From Tsuneonella troitsensis (lineage in GTDB: Bacteria > Pseudomonadota > Alphaproteobacteria > Sphingomonadales > Sphingomonadaceae), in contig NZ_LMAU01000005.1 in assembly GCF_001441535.1 (NCBI RefSeq), positions 62,001 through 126,000 of the forward strand: DNA of 64,000 nt, in the 5' to 3' direction. A program made the position numbers and the translations under genes. The notes under the pieces were generated by a model. The model did no database searches. It saw nothing but the letters and a program-made list of their open reading frames with translations, and had not been told where the DNA came from. How positions within the stretch are numbered: the first letter of the stretch is position 1; each line of letters begins with the position of its first letter. This document shows, in pieces, positions 49,182-58,610 of the stretch.

Positions 49182-52100
49182 TTGATTCGTCGTCACCGCT
49201 CCAGCACGGCTGCCCGCCGGCATTTCGCCCTGTCGACCGCATCGGGCATCGCGCTCGTCGCGTGTGCAGCCCAGCCCGCCTGGGCCCAGGACGCTGCCGC
49301 GGACCCGGCCGAAGAGACGGAAGAGACTGCCGAGACCGACGAGTCGGCGATCGTCATCACCGGTTATCGCGCGTCGCTGCAGAGCGCGCAGAACATCAAG
49401 GAAAACGCCGACACCTTCGTCGACGTGATCACCGCCGAAGATATCGGCGCCCTCCCCGACCGTTCGGTCGCCGAAGCGCTGCAGCGCGTTCCCGGCGTGA
49501 ACATCGGCCGCTTCGAAAAGACGTCCGACCCCGATCGTTTCTCGGTCGAAGGTACCGGCGTGATCATTCGCGGCCTGCCCTTCGTTCGCTCGGAACTCAA
49601 CGGACGCGACATCTTCTCGGCCACCGGCGGGCGCGAACTCAGCTTCAACGACGTTTCGCCCGAACTTCTCGGCCGGGTCGAGGTATTCAAGAACGTGACC
49701 GCCGACATGATCGACGGCGGCATTTCGGGCACGGTGAACCTCGTGACCCGCAAACCGCTCGACAGCCCCGGCCCCAAGCTCGCCGGGTCGATCGAAGGAA
49801 GCTATGGCGACCTTGCCAAGAAGTGGACTGGCGGTTTTTCGATCCTCGGATCGAACACCTTCGAAACCGACGGCGGTACGGTTGGTGTCCAGCTCGGCTA
49901 CTCGCGCTCGAAGCTCACGACCCGCACCGATGCGACCCAGCTAACCGATCCGTGCTACCGCGCACCGACCCTCGACGGTCCCTGTATCCGCGTATCGCCG
50001 ACCACCTCTGCAGGCGTCGGCGCGCCTACTTTCGACGAAAGCAATTTCCCGCCGGCAAACACCGTCGTAGCTCCCAAGGGCGCGGGCGTTCGCACGACCG
50101 AACTCGAGCGTGACCGCGAAGCCTGGTCGGCCGTTCTGCAATACGAAGATCCGACCGGCGACTTCCAGATGACGGCCGAGTGGCTGCGTTCCGACACCAC
50201 GTTCTTCACCGACGAATATGCCATCCTGGCGCTCGTGAACGACGATCTGCTGTTCCCCGTTCCGCGCGCCGGCAGTACCTGGCAGTTCGACGAGAACGGC
50301 ATTTTCCAGAGCGGCGTTCTCACCCAGCGTCCGGGCGATGCCTACGCCAATCCGTTCGGGCGCGGCGGCATCGGCATGGAATCGCTGCGCTTCCAGCGCG
50401 GTACGGAAGGCACGACCGAGGACTTCTCGTTCGATGCCAAGTGGCAGGCGACCGACCGCCTGCGTTTCAACTTCGAAGCGCAGCGCATCACGTCCGACCT
50501 CAGCCGCGATTCGATCATCGGCGCGATGAACACCTGGGCAGACGTTTCGATCGACGTGACCGGAAAGACGCCGCAAATCGAATTCCTCGCCCCCTCCGGC
50601 TCGCCGGCGGATTATTTCACGAGCGGCGACTACACCTATTACTGGTTTCTGCTCGACGCGATCGAGCAAAACGACGCCAAGCTCGACAGCCTGCGCTTCG
50701 ATGCCGAATACGACATCAGCGATACCGGCTTCTTCAAGACCGCCCGCATCGGCGGTCGCTGGGCCGACCGCGAGCGGACTACGCGCAACACCAACTTCAG
50801 CACTTGGGGCAACCTGTCGGCTCCATGGGCGGGTCGCGCGGGCTGCGCGCCGTGGAATGCCGGGCCGAACTGCCCGTTCGTTCCGGGCCGGTTCTATACC
50901 GGGCTACCCGGACAGGAAAATGCGATCGCCGGCGGTGCCTATACCGACGAGTTCCCCAACTATTCGCAGATACGCAATCCGTTCGCGGAGAATTTCCAGC
51001 GCGGCAATGCACCCACTCCGCTGCCTGGCGGCGCGGCATGGTTCTTTGGCGGTGACGATTTCCTAGGCGAGTATCTGTCCGGTGAATCGAAGCGCCAGGC
51101 GCAGGAAATTAACATCTTCTCGCAGACTCCGAACCCGTTCTTCGGCGTGCAGGACCGCTCGTTCCAGCAGATCGACGGGACCGTTGTGCCGTGCGATCCT
51201 TACTGCCCGCCCGAAGTGTCCAGCGTGGGCGAAGTCACAAAGGCCGCCTATGCCCGCGTCGACTTCGGCACCGAGTTCGGCAGTGGCTGGAAGCTCGATG
51301 GCAACTTCGGCGTCCGCTACATCGAAACGAAGGTCCGCACCGGCGGTCTGATCGGCTTCCCGAACGGATTCTTCTTCGACACTGGACCAGCCGGAAACAA
51401 CGACGGCATTGTCCAGGTCAACGAGATCGTGGGGCAGTGCAACCAGACGCCGCCCGGCCAGACACTGCCCGGCTATTGCAGCCTCTCACCTGCGCGCCAG
51501 CAGGAATTCGCCAATGGCTTCACCGGGGAATTCCTGGTCGATGATCGGGATATCGTGTTCGATCACTGGCTGCCCAGCTTCAACGCGAAGTTGGACGTCG
51601 GCGGCGGACTGCTGTTCCGTGCTGCCGTGTCCAAGGGCATTTCACGTCCGGATCTGCAGTTGTTCACCGCCGGTGGCGGTATCGGCGACAACACCAACGA
51701 CCTGCGGCAGGAGGGCACGCTCGAGACGGGTCCGCTGTTCCAGTTGTTCACCGGCAACCGCAATGTTCGGCCGGTCGTATCCTGGAACTACGACTTCGGT
51801 GTCGAGTGGTACTTCGACGCGGTCGGATCGATCACCGCTGCGTTCTTCCTCAAGGATATCAAGGGGATCGTCAGCAACGGGATCGACCTTGTCGAATATA
51901 CCAGCCCGGGCGGCACCTCGCTCGAAGTCGAGGTCAACGGGCCGATCAACTCGCAGGGAGGCACTCTCAAGGGTGTCGAACTGGCATACCAGCAGACCTA
52001 CGACTTCCTGCCGGGCATCCTCAGCGGCTTCGGTTCGCAGCTGACTTATACGTACGTAGATGGAGGAGCGTTCGGGAACACGCAGGTCGGCGGTGCTGCC

Positions 52101-52466
52101 CGCACGACCTTCGCCGAACTCCAGCCGCTGGCGGGCATTTCAAAGCACACCGTCAACGCGGTGCTGTTCTACGAAAAGGGCCCGCTGTCCGCCCGCGCGG
52201 CATATAACTGGCGCTCGGACTTCCTGATCACCCCGCGAGACGACATCTTCCCGTTCTCGCCGATCTGGCAGGAATCGGGGGGTCAGCTCGATGCGTCGAT
52301 CTTCTACACGGTGAACGACAACCTCAAGGTCGGCGTCCAGGGCGTCAACCTGCTCGACCAGGTCACGCGGACCAGCCAGGTGATCGACTTCGACGGCAAC
52401 CGGGTCATCCGGTCGGCGTTCCGGAACGATCGCCGCTATACGTTCCTCGCCCGCTTCGACTTCTGA
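49182..52466 (+). CDS. TonB-dependent outer-membrane receptor
   Basis: A 1094-residue protein from a TTG with GGGAGG before it. A signal peptide ends AWAQ, and a TonB-box-like segment IVITGYR precedes the plug (ALQRVPGVNIGRFEKTSDP, IIRGLPFVRSELNG, DMIDGGISGTVNLVTRKPLD), followed by a long beta-barrel ending in Phe (TFLARFDF), the outer-membrane insertion signal. This type is common in sphingomonads and Caulobacter for oligosaccharide uptake. With the GH3 enzyme, MFS permease and LacI it forms a carbohydrate-utilisation locus, perhaps for beta-glucosides. Confidence 0.9.
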   Translation: MIRRHRSSTAARRHFALSTASGIALVACAAQPAWAQDAAADPAEETEETAETDESAIVITGYRASLQSAQNIKENADTFVDVITAEDIGALPDRSVAEALQRVPGVNIGRFEKTSDPDRFSVEGTGVIIRGLPFVRSELNGRDIFSATGGRELSFNDVSPELLGRVEVFKNVTADMIDGGISGTVNLVTRKPLDSPGPKLAGSIEGSYGDLAKKWTGGFSILGSNTFETDGGTVGVQLGYSRSKLTTRTDATQLTDPCYRAPTLDGPCIRVSPTTSAGVGAPTFDESNFPPANTVVAPKGAGVRTTELERDREAWSAVLQYEDPTGDFQMTAEWLRSDTTFFTDEYAILALVNDDLLFPVPRAGSTWQFDENGIFQSGVLTQRPGDAYANPFGRGGIGMESLRFQRGTEGTTEDFSFDAKWQATDRLRFNFEAQRITSDLSRDSIIGAMNTWADVSIDVTGKTPQIEFLAPSGSPADYFTSGDYTYYWFLLDAIEQNDAKLDSLRFDAEYDISDTGFFKTARIGGRWADRERTTRNTNFSTWGNLSAPWAGRAGCAPWNAGPNCPFVPGRFYTGLPGQENAIAGGAYTDEFPNYSQIRNPFAENFQRGNAPTPLPGGAAWFFGGDDFLGEYLSGESKRQAQEINIFSQTPNPFFGVQDRSFQQIDGTVVPCDPYCPPEVSSVGEVTKAAYARVDFGTEFGSGWKLDGNFGVRYIETKVRTGGLIGFPNGFFFDTGPAGNNDGIVQVNEIVGQCNQTPPGQTLPGYCSLSPARQQEFANGFTGEFLVDDRDIVFDHWLPSFNAKLDVGGGLLFRAAVSKGISRPDLQLFTAGGGIGDNTNDLRQEGTLETGPLFQLFTGNRNVRPVVSWNYDFGVEWYFDAVGSITAAFFLKDIKGIVSNGIDLVEYTSPGGTSLEVEVNGPINSQGGTLKGVELAYQQTYDFLPGILSGFGSQLTYTYVDGGAFGNTQVGGAARTTFAELQPLAGISKHTVNAVLFYEKGPLSARAAYNWRSDFLITPRDDIFPFSPIWQESGGQLDASIFYTVNDNLKVGVQGVNLLDQVTRTSQVIDFDGNRVIRSAFRNDRRYTFLARFDF

Positions 52467-52487
52467 GGGGCGAACACGAAACGCATG

Positions 52488-52520
52488 CGGGCCCGGATCG
52501 GTGACGACCGGGCCCGTTTT
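52488..52520 (+). terminator. rho-independent terminator after the TonB receptor
   Basis: CGGGCCCGG and CCGGGCCCG form a nine-base stem followed by TTTTCGTT. It separates the receptor gene from the LacI gene. Confidence 0.8.
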
Positions 52521-52646
52521 CGTTCAATGTGCTGAATTGCCTGTGCTTGCCTTCCCGACGCCAAACAACCTAGGGACGACGCCACCGGAAGAGGGGCTGC
52601 AGCGCGCGCCCGTCGCTGTGTCGCCGATTTGGGGAAACACCTGACC

Positions 52647-53696
52647 ATGGCTCGTCGCCGCCAGGCCGTCACCATCAAGCACGTTGCGGCCGATGCCGGG
52701 GTCTCGCTGCAGACCGTCAGCCGGGTGATCAACAAGGAACCGAGCGTCCGCCCGGAAATGCAGGAGCGGGTGCAGGCGTCGATCGACCGGTTAGGCTATG
52801 TCCCATCCATCGCTGCCCAGCGCATGAGCGGGTCGCGATCGTACCTGATTCTTGCGATCAACGACCGCGAGCGCACCATCGCCGACTGGCGCGCGCGGCA
52901 GGGTACCGACTGGGTCGACCAGATGCTGCTCGGCGGAATGCTCAAGTGCGCCGAGCACGGCTACCGGATGATTTTCGAGCTGGTCGATACGCACGACGAT
53001 CATGTCGAACGCGAACTCGCCGCTGCGATCGCCGCGCTCCAGCCCGACGGCATCATCCTGACGCCTCCTCATTCCGACAACCCGCGGATCGTCGAGTTTC
53101 TCGGTCGCCAGAAAATCCCCTTCGTTCGCATCGGATCGCGCGAGGACGGTCCGGGCATTCCGCTGACGATGGATGATACCCGCATGGCGAGCCTCGCCAC
53201 ACGGCACCTGATCGATCACGGGCACAAGCGGATCGGCTTCATTGCCGGCTCGTCGGAATATCGCCTGAGCGCTCGGCGCGTCGATGGCTGGAGCGCCGCG
53301 ATGGCAGAAGAGGGCCTATCGACCGACGGCCTGCTGGCCGAGGGGGATTTCAGCTACGCATCGGGAGAGCGTGCTGCAGCGGCTCTGCTCGATGCGGTCG
53401 CGCCGCCGACCGCGATCATCGCCAGCAACGACCAGATGGCGCTTGCCGCGCTCGAGGTTGCCCGAGCGCGCGACATCGCAGTGCCGGGCCAGCTCTCGTT
53501 GATCAGTTTCGACAACACGCCGCTGGTCCATTTCACCCAGCCTCCGCTGACCGCGGTAGACCAGCCGATCGCGGAGACCGTCTCATGCGCGGTCGACCTC
53601 ATCATCCGCGCCCAGAAAGGCGAGGAGTTACCCGCCGGCGTAACCACCGTGCACGGATCGCTCGCCGAGCGCGCCTCGGTCGCTCCTCCCGCCTGA
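52647..53696 (+). CDS. LacI-family transcriptional regulator
   Basis: A 349-residue regulator from the ATG at 52647. The HTH is VTIKHVAADAGVSLQTVSRV plus the hinge helix (YVPSIAAQRMSG), followed by the periplasmic-binding-like sugar domain with DGIILTPPHSDN, HLIDHGHKRIGFIAGS and IIASNDQMALAALEVA. It should repress the adjacent carbohydrate genes until a sugar binds. The palindromes GTGAACGTTCAC before the TonB/halogenase pair and before the GH3 gene fit LacI operators; none is seen before its own gene. It is co-transcribed with the MFS gene seven bases downstream. Confidence 0.9.
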   Translation: MARRRQAVTIKHVAADAGVSLQTVSRVINKEPSVRPEMQERVQASIDRLGYVPSIAAQRMSGSRSYLILAINDRERTIADWRARQGTDWVDQMLLGGMLKCAEHGYRMIFELVDTHDDHVERELAAAIAALQPDGIILTPPHSDNPRIVEFLGRQKIPFVRIGSREDGPGIPLTMDDTRMASLATRHLIDHGHKRIGFIAGSSEYRLSARRVDGWSAAMAEEGLSTDGLLAEGDFSYASGERAAAALLDAVAPPTAIIASNDQMALAALEVARARDIAVPGQLSLISFDNTPLVHFTQPPLTAVDQPIAETVSCAVDLIIRAQKGEELPAGVTTVHGSLAERASVAPPA

Positions 53697-53703
53697 CCGG
53701 TCG

Positions 53704-54882
53704 GTGACGACCCGCGCCATTCCTGGACGGATCGAGCGATTCATCATCGTCTATGCGCTGGCATGGGCTGGCGGCGCGATCGCCTACACGCCGTTCCTGA
53801 CCCTGCTCATGCCGGAACGTATCGCGGGCCTGGTCGGACCGACGCGAGCGGTGGACTGGCTCTCTGCCCTCGCCTTCTGCGGCGCGATCGCCGCCAGCTT
53901 CGCACACATCGGATTCGGTTACCTGAGCGACGTGACGCGTAACCGCCGTGGATGGATTGCCGCAGGACTCGTGCTGTCGGGCGGGTTCCTCGCGCTGTTC
54001 CCTTACGCCAACGGGTTCTGGGAACTCGCTTCCCTGATCGTGTGCTGGCAATTGGCCTTGAACATGATGCTCGGCCCTCTCGGCGCGCTGGCCGGCGACG
54101 TGGTGCCCGATGCGCGGAAGGGAACGCTCGGCGGGTTTCTCGCTTTCGCGCCGGCGCTGGGTGCGGCGAGCGGCGCATTGGTGACTTGGCCCGGTTTGCT
54201 GGCGATGGAGATCAGGCCGGCGATCGTCGCCTGCCTTGTCGTCCTTTGCGTCGCGCCGGTACTCCTCATCCGCCTTCCGCCGACGGTAGACCATCCCGTC
54301 CCGGCGAAGGGACCGGATCGGCCGCAAAGGACCCGGTCGATAGTCGTGCGCATGTGGCTGGCGCGTCTTTCGTTGCAGATCGCCGAGGCGGCGCTGTTCG
54401 CCTTCCTTTACCTCTGGTTCCGGGCGGTCGATCCGACCCTCGGTGCGAGCCGAACAGCCATCATCTTCGGCGCCGTGCTCGCCGTTTCGGCCCCCATTGC
54501 GCTGATCGTCGGTCGCTGGGCGGACCGGCACGATCGTCCGCTTGCCCCACTCTCACTTACCGCCGCGATCTCGGCCATCGGACTTGTGTCGATGGCGCTG
54601 GCGCAGGGAACGGCGCCGGCCATTGCGGCATATGGCCTATTCGGGATCGCCAGTTCGGTATTTCTGGCGCTCCACTCCGCGCAGACTCTTCGCGTCTTGC
54701 CAAGACCGAGCCGGCGGGGCCGCGATCTCGGGATTTTCAATCTCACCAATACCACCCCCTCGCTGGTCATGCCCGCTCTTGCGCTGACGCTGGTGCCGAA
54801 GTTCGGCTTTTCGGGCCTGTTCGTCATGCTGGCCGTGCTCGCCGCTTTGGCCGCCACTCTGGTTCCACGCCGCGACCCCTGA
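53704..54882 (+). CDS. MFS transporter (sugar permease type)
   Basis: A 392-residue integral membrane protein with about twelve hydrophobic segments, starting at a GTG seven bases after the LacI stop. Cytoplasmic loop motifs GYLSDVTRNRRG (between helices 2 and 3) and GRWADRHDRP (loop 8-9) are typical of the major facilitator superfamily. It would carry the oligosaccharide or glucoside from the periplasm into the cell. The match to a known MFS subfamily is not certain. Confidence 0.8.
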   Translation: MTTRAIPGRIERFIIVYALAWAGGAIAYTPFLTLLMPERIAGLVGPTRAVDWLSALAFCGAIAASFAHIGFGYLSDVTRNRRGWIAAGLVLSGGFLALFPYANGFWELASLIVCWQLALNMMLGPLGALAGDVVPDARKGTLGGFLAFAPALGAASGALVTWPGLLAMEIRPAIVACLVVLCVAPVLLIRLPPTVDHPVPAKGPDRPQRTRSIVVRMWLARLSLQIAEAALFAFLYLWFRAVDPTLGASRTAIIFGAVLAVSAPIALIVGRWADRHDRPLAPLSLTAAISAIGLVSMALAQGTAPAIAAYGLFGIASSVFLALHSAQTLRVLPRPSRRGRDLGIFNLTNTTPSLVMPALALTLVPKFGFSGLFVMLAVLAALAATLVPRRDP

Positions 54883-54926
54883 AAGTCGCGGTAGCCGCTT
54901 GATTTAGCAGCCTCGCCGTGCCAGCT

Positions 54927-54940
54927 TGAGAACGTTCACA
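54927..54940. promoter_or_regulatory. LacI-type operator before the GH3 gene
   Basis: TGaGAACGTTCACA shares the core GAACGTTCAC with the two sites at 49078-49110 and is 20 bases before the GH3 start. It suggests the same regulator controls the GH3 gene. Confidence 0.6.
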
Positions 54941-54959
54941 AAGAATGGGACGAGGACGG

Positions 54960-57344
54960 ATGCGAGTTGGTTTTTTGACGGCGGTCGCATGTGCGGCGCT
55001 GGTTGCGGGTTGCACGCAAAGCCGGATGGAAGGCGCTGCTCCGGCATCCGCGGTCCCGTCCGCTCAGGCGAGTGAAGACACGCGCATAGCCGAGCTGCTT
55101 TCGCGCATGAGCCTGGAGCGCAAGATCGCGCAGCTCATACAGCCGCAGATCAATTCGTTCACTCCCGCCGACATGGAGCGATACCGTTTCGGTAGCTATC
55201 TCAACGGTGGGAATGGCGGTCCCTACGGCAACGAGTTCGCGCCGGCGGCCGACTGGCTCAAGCTGGCCGACGAGATGTGGACCGCGTCGACGGCTCCGCT
55301 GCCCGGTGGGGAGCCGGTCATCCCGACCATGTGGGGCACCGATGCCGTACATGGCCACACGAACGTAATCGGCGCGACCATATTTCCGCACAACATCGGT
55401 CTTGGCGCAACGCGCGACGCCGACCTATTGCGCCGCATCGGCGCCGCGACCGCAGCGGAAATCGAGGCGACAGGTATCGACTGGAACTTTTCGCCCACGG
55501 TCGCCGTCGCGCAGGACGACCGGTGGGGCCGGACTTACGAAAGCTATTCCGAGGATCCCGATATCGTCGCGCCGCTCGGCGCCGCACTCGTGGAAGGTCT
55601 GCAAGGCAGGACAGGCGCTCCGGACAGGCTCGGCGACGGGCGCGTCATCGCCACAGCCAAGCACTTCTTCGCGGATGGCGGTACTGCACAGGGCGTGGAC
55701 CAGGGGGACGTCAACGGCGACATAGAAGCACTCAAGGCACTGCATGGACGCCCCTATCCCGCCGCGATCGCCGCCGGGACCGAAACAATCATGGCGAGCT
55801 TCAACTCGATCAACGGCGTGAAGATGCACGGCAACAAACCCTTGTTGACCGACGTCCTGCGTGGCGAGATGGGCTTCAAAGGCCTGGTTGTCGGGGACTG
55901 GAACGGTCACGGCCAGATCGCCGGTTGCAAGGTGGACGATTGCCCGCAGGCTCTCAACGCGGGTCTCGACATCTACATGGTGCCCGACGACTGGAAGGCC
56001 CTGCATGCCAACCTGCTTCGGCAGGTGACGGACGGGACCATCTCGATGGCGCGTCTCGACGAGGCGGTCGGTCGCGTCCTGCGCGTAAAACTCCGCGCTG
56101 GCCTGCTAGAGCCGGGCGCGCCCAAGCCTTCGGCCCGGGGCGTAGGCGGTCGGCTTGCGATGATAGGTGCGCCAGAACATCGGGCGATTGCGCGTGAAGC
56201 GGCGGCCAAATCGCAGGTCGTGCTCAAGAACGCCGGCGTGTTGCCGATCGCCCAGGGCGCCAGGGTGCTGGTTGCCGGCCGCGCGGCGGACAGCATCGCG
56301 CAGGCAGCCGGGGGCTGGACACTGACCTGGCAGGGCGGTGTAGAGCTGGACAATAAAACCTATTTCCCGGGCGCGACCTCGATCTGGGCGGGCATTGCGG
56401 ACGCTGCCAGGAATGCCGGCGGTTCGGCGACGCTGTCTGTCGACGGAAGCTTTACCGCCCGGCCCGATGTCGCGGTCGTCGTTTTCGGCGAGGCGCCATA
56501 CGCCGAATTCGAAGGCGACCGAAAGACGCTCGTCTTCGATGACGAGGAAGGCCTCGCGTTGCTCCGCAAATTCGATGCCGCGGGCATACCTTCGATCGCT
56601 GTGTTCCTGTCGGGCCGACCGATGTGGATGAATCGCGAGATCAACGCTGCCGACGCTTTCGTCGCTGCGTGGCTACCCGGGGGCGAAGGCGCGGGGGTGG
56701 CCGATGTCCTGTTCGGCAAGCGCCCGGCGACGGGGCGACTACCTTTCAGCTGGCCCGCCCAGTGCGACGGCAAGCCAGTGAACGGTCCCGAGGGCGCACT
56801 CTTCCGGGTCGGCTACGGCCTGTCGCTCGACGCCCCCCGCACGTTGGCAAGGCTAGACGAAACCTGCGGCTACCTGAGCGCCGGCCCGTCGGCGGACTGG
56901 TTCGTGGGTGGCCGTATGGCCGGCGACATCAGCGTGACCGCCGGCGGCCGGCCGCTCCCCAACCTGCGCGGCACGGCCGGTGGCATTACCGCGCGTGGCA
57001 TCGACCGAAACCGACAGGAAGATGCGCGCGAGATCACGTTTTCGCCCGGCTCGAGCCTGGTCTTCGCCCAGCCGAAAGACGGTGTGGGGGCATACCGCAT
57101 AAGCTATTTCCTGCCTGCCCAGCCCGAAAGACCGGTGAAGCTGACCGTCGGATCGAACACGATCGACATCACGCGCGAACTGGCACTGAGCGCGGGCAAA
57201 GGCTGGCGCGAGATGCTGATTACCGAAGCGTGCGCACCCGGCCTCGGTCGCAGTATTGCGATCGCGTCCGAGGGCCCGCTGACGATGCAGATATCCGCGG
57301 TCGCTCGCGAGGTCCTGCCCGATGGAGCGGATTGCTCCTTCTGA
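54960..57344 (+). CDS. GH3 family beta-glucosidase-like lipoprotein
   Basis: A 794-residue protein with a lipobox (VACAALVAGC, Cys18). The GH3 N-terminal barrel has HTNVIGATIFPHNIGLGATR, FSPTVAVAQDDRWGRTYESY, ATAKHFFADGGT, and VVGDWNGHGQ with nucleophile Asp313. The C-terminal GH3 sandwich has GEAPYAEFEGD and LPGGEGAGVADVLFG. The family hydrolyses beta-1,3/1,4-glucosides from the non-reducing end; the lipobox places it in the outer or inner membrane facing the periplasm. A further C-terminal domain (from about 610) probably binds carbohydrate. It is the catabolic partner of the TonB receptor and MFS. Confidence 0.9.
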   Translation: MRVGFLTAVACAALVAGCTQSRMEGAAPASAVPSAQASEDTRIAELLSRMSLERKIAQLIQPQINSFTPADMERYRFGSYLNGGNGGPYGNEFAPAADWLKLADEMWTASTAPLPGGEPVIPTMWGTDAVHGHTNVIGATIFPHNIGLGATRDADLLRRIGAATAAEIEATGIDWNFSPTVAVAQDDRWGRTYESYSEDPDIVAPLGAALVEGLQGRTGAPDRLGDGRVIATAKHFFADGGTAQGVDQGDVNGDIEALKALHGRPYPAAIAAGTETIMASFNSINGVKMHGNKPLLTDVLRGEMGFKGLVVGDWNGHGQIAGCKVDDCPQALNAGLDIYMVPDDWKALHANLLRQVTDGTISMARLDEAVGRVLRVKLRAGLLEPGAPKPSARGVGGRLAMIGAPEHRAIAREAAAKSQVVLKNAGVLPIAQGARVLVAGRAADSIAQAAGGWTLTWQGGVELDNKTYFPGATSIWAGIADAARNAGGSATLSVDGSFTARPDVAVVVFGEAPYAEFEGDRKTLVFDDEEGLALLRKFDAAGIPSIAVFLSGRPMWMNREINAADAFVAAWLPGGEGAGVADVLFGKRPATGRLPFSWPAQCDGKPVNGPEGALFRVGYGLSLDAPRTLARLDETCGYLSAGPSADWFVGGRMAGDISVTAGGRPLPNLRGTAGGITARGIDRNRQEDAREITFSPGSSLVFAQPKDGVGAYRISYFLPAQPERPVKLTVGSNTIDITRELALSAGKGWREMLITEACAPGLGRSIAIASEGPLTMQISAVAREVLPDGADCSF

Positions 57345-57373
57345 ACTGAAACCTGATTTCCCCGAACCGCGCT

Positions 57374-58147
57374 TTAGTCGCGGAAGCTCGGGTCGATCCG
57401 GTCCAGCTTCCGTAGAAGCGCAGGCCAGGCCAGCGCCTGAGCCAGTGCGCCCATCCCTTTCGGATTGCTCTGCACTTCGACCTTTTCCGGGGTGCCCTGC
57501 GGTGGATTGTTGAGGTTCTCCCGGCCCGCTGCCAGCATGTGGACCTGGGCTTCGCACGCGCGCTCGAGGAAATAGAGCCGTAGGAAACACGACGCGACGC
57601 TGTCGCCGACCGCCAGCGTACCGTGATTGCGCAGGATCATCGCGTTCTTGGAGCCGAGGTCCTCCACCAACCTCTCGCGCTCCTCGAGGTCGGTCGCGAT
57701 GCCTTCGTAGTCGTGATAGGCGATATCGTGCGATGCGATCATGGCGGTCTGCGTGTGCGGCAGCAGCCCCCACTCCATCGCGGAAACGGCCTGACCGTGC
57801 GGTGTGTGGAGATGCATCACGGCGTGCGCGTCTTCCCGTGCCATGTGGATGGCCGAATGTATCGTGAAACCTGCCGGATTGACCGGATGGGTCGAAGGCC
57901 CAACGGGTGCTCCATCGACGTCGATCTTGACCAGCGAGGACGCGGTAATTTCCTCAAACATCATGTCGTAAGGATTGATAAGGAAATGGTGCTCCGGGCC
58001 TGGCACCCTGGCCGAGAGGTGCGTGAAGATCAGGTCATCCCAGCCGTACAGCGCTACCAGTCGATAGGCCGCCGCAAGATCGACGCGGGCCTCCCACTCG
58101 CCTGGCGCCATTTCGCTGCCAGACCGAACGTTGATTGCCGTAGCCAT
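57374..58147 (-). CDS. class II aldolase/adducin family protein
   Basis: A 257-residue protein from an ATG with AAGGAGAGG before it. It has LFTHLSARVPG-like DLIFTHLSARVPGPEHHFLI, IHSAIHMAREDAHAVMHLHT (the HLH zinc pair), and MILRNHGTLAVGDSVASCFL with the third His. These are the class II aldolase/adducin signatures of a zinc enzyme acting on sugar phosphates or related compounds, or a non-catalytic adducin-like protein. It is the last gene of the carbohydrate locus and convergent with GH3; its exact reaction is not known. Confidence 0.85.
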   Translation of the reverse strand: MATAINVRSGSEMAPGEWEARVDLAAAYRLVALYGWDDLIFTHLSARVPGPEHHFLINPYDMMFEEITASSLVKIDVDGAPVGPSTHPVNPAGFTIHSAIHMAREDAHAVMHLHTPHGQAVSAMEWGLLPHTQTAMIASHDIAYHDYEGIATDLEERERLVEDLGSKNAMILRNHGTLAVGDSVASCFLRLYFLERACEAQVHMLAAGRENLNNPPQGTPEKVEVQSNPKGMGALAQALAWPALLRKLDRIDPSFRD

Positions 58148-58318
58148 TTGCCTCTCCTTCAAGCATCGTCGCTCCACGCCAGCGGCGGCTGAATGCGAAC
58201 ATAGCGCAAGTTGCCGGGCATTGAACAAACAAAATCCCGCGATCGGTGCAAACTGGATTGCCTCGGCCAAGCTAACTGCGGGTTCCTCGGGCTTGTCGAA
58301 ATGGCACCAGCCCAAACG

Positions 58319-58347
58319 CAAAAAACCCCGCTGACTGGAGCGGGGTT
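58319..58347 (-). terminator. rho-independent terminator of the tRNA-fMet gene
   Basis: On the minus strand a nine-base stem AACCCCGCT/AGCGGGGTT with a six-base loop is followed by TTTT. It lies 29 bp downstream of the tRNA-fMet fragment's 3' end, so it is the native terminator of that gene. Confidence 0.7.
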
Positions 58348-58375
58348 AGGGATTGAGTCCTTAGGTCAGGAATAG

Positions 58376-58420
58376 TGGTTGCGGGGGTTGGATTTGAACC
58401 AACGACCTTCAGGTTATGAG
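58376..58420 (-). tRNA. 3' fragment of initiator tRNA-fMet (att site of island B), not functional
   Basis: The 45 nt from the anticodon loop (CTCATAACCTGAAGG) through the T-arm (GGTTCAAATCC) to CCCCCGCAACCA form the 3' half of initiator tRNA-fMet. The acceptor strand CCCCGCA ends in A72, the C1:A72 mismatch mark of initiators. There is no anticodon-stem 5' strand or D-arm upstream, where the sequence is unrelated. It is the duplicated end left by integration into the tRNA. Confidence 0.85.
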
Positions 58421-58610
58421 GGCTCTGCTGGGCTGTTACGCCTCCCTACGCGGGATTGCGCTTAAGCCCTTATTTTCAGCAGCTTAGATTGACTATGAAA
58501 GCGTCTGGCGACTGTGTGCCTACGCACGGTTTCGCTACGCTTCGCTCCCGGCTGCTTCCTATTTGCTTACGGATCGAGGCCCGAAACCGCCGCTGGTAAC
58601 AGGAGGCGTA

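Noticed and set aside
53602-54531. 309-codon frame on the minus strand
   Set aside because: Opposite the MFS gene, with an Arg-rich, unstructured translation.
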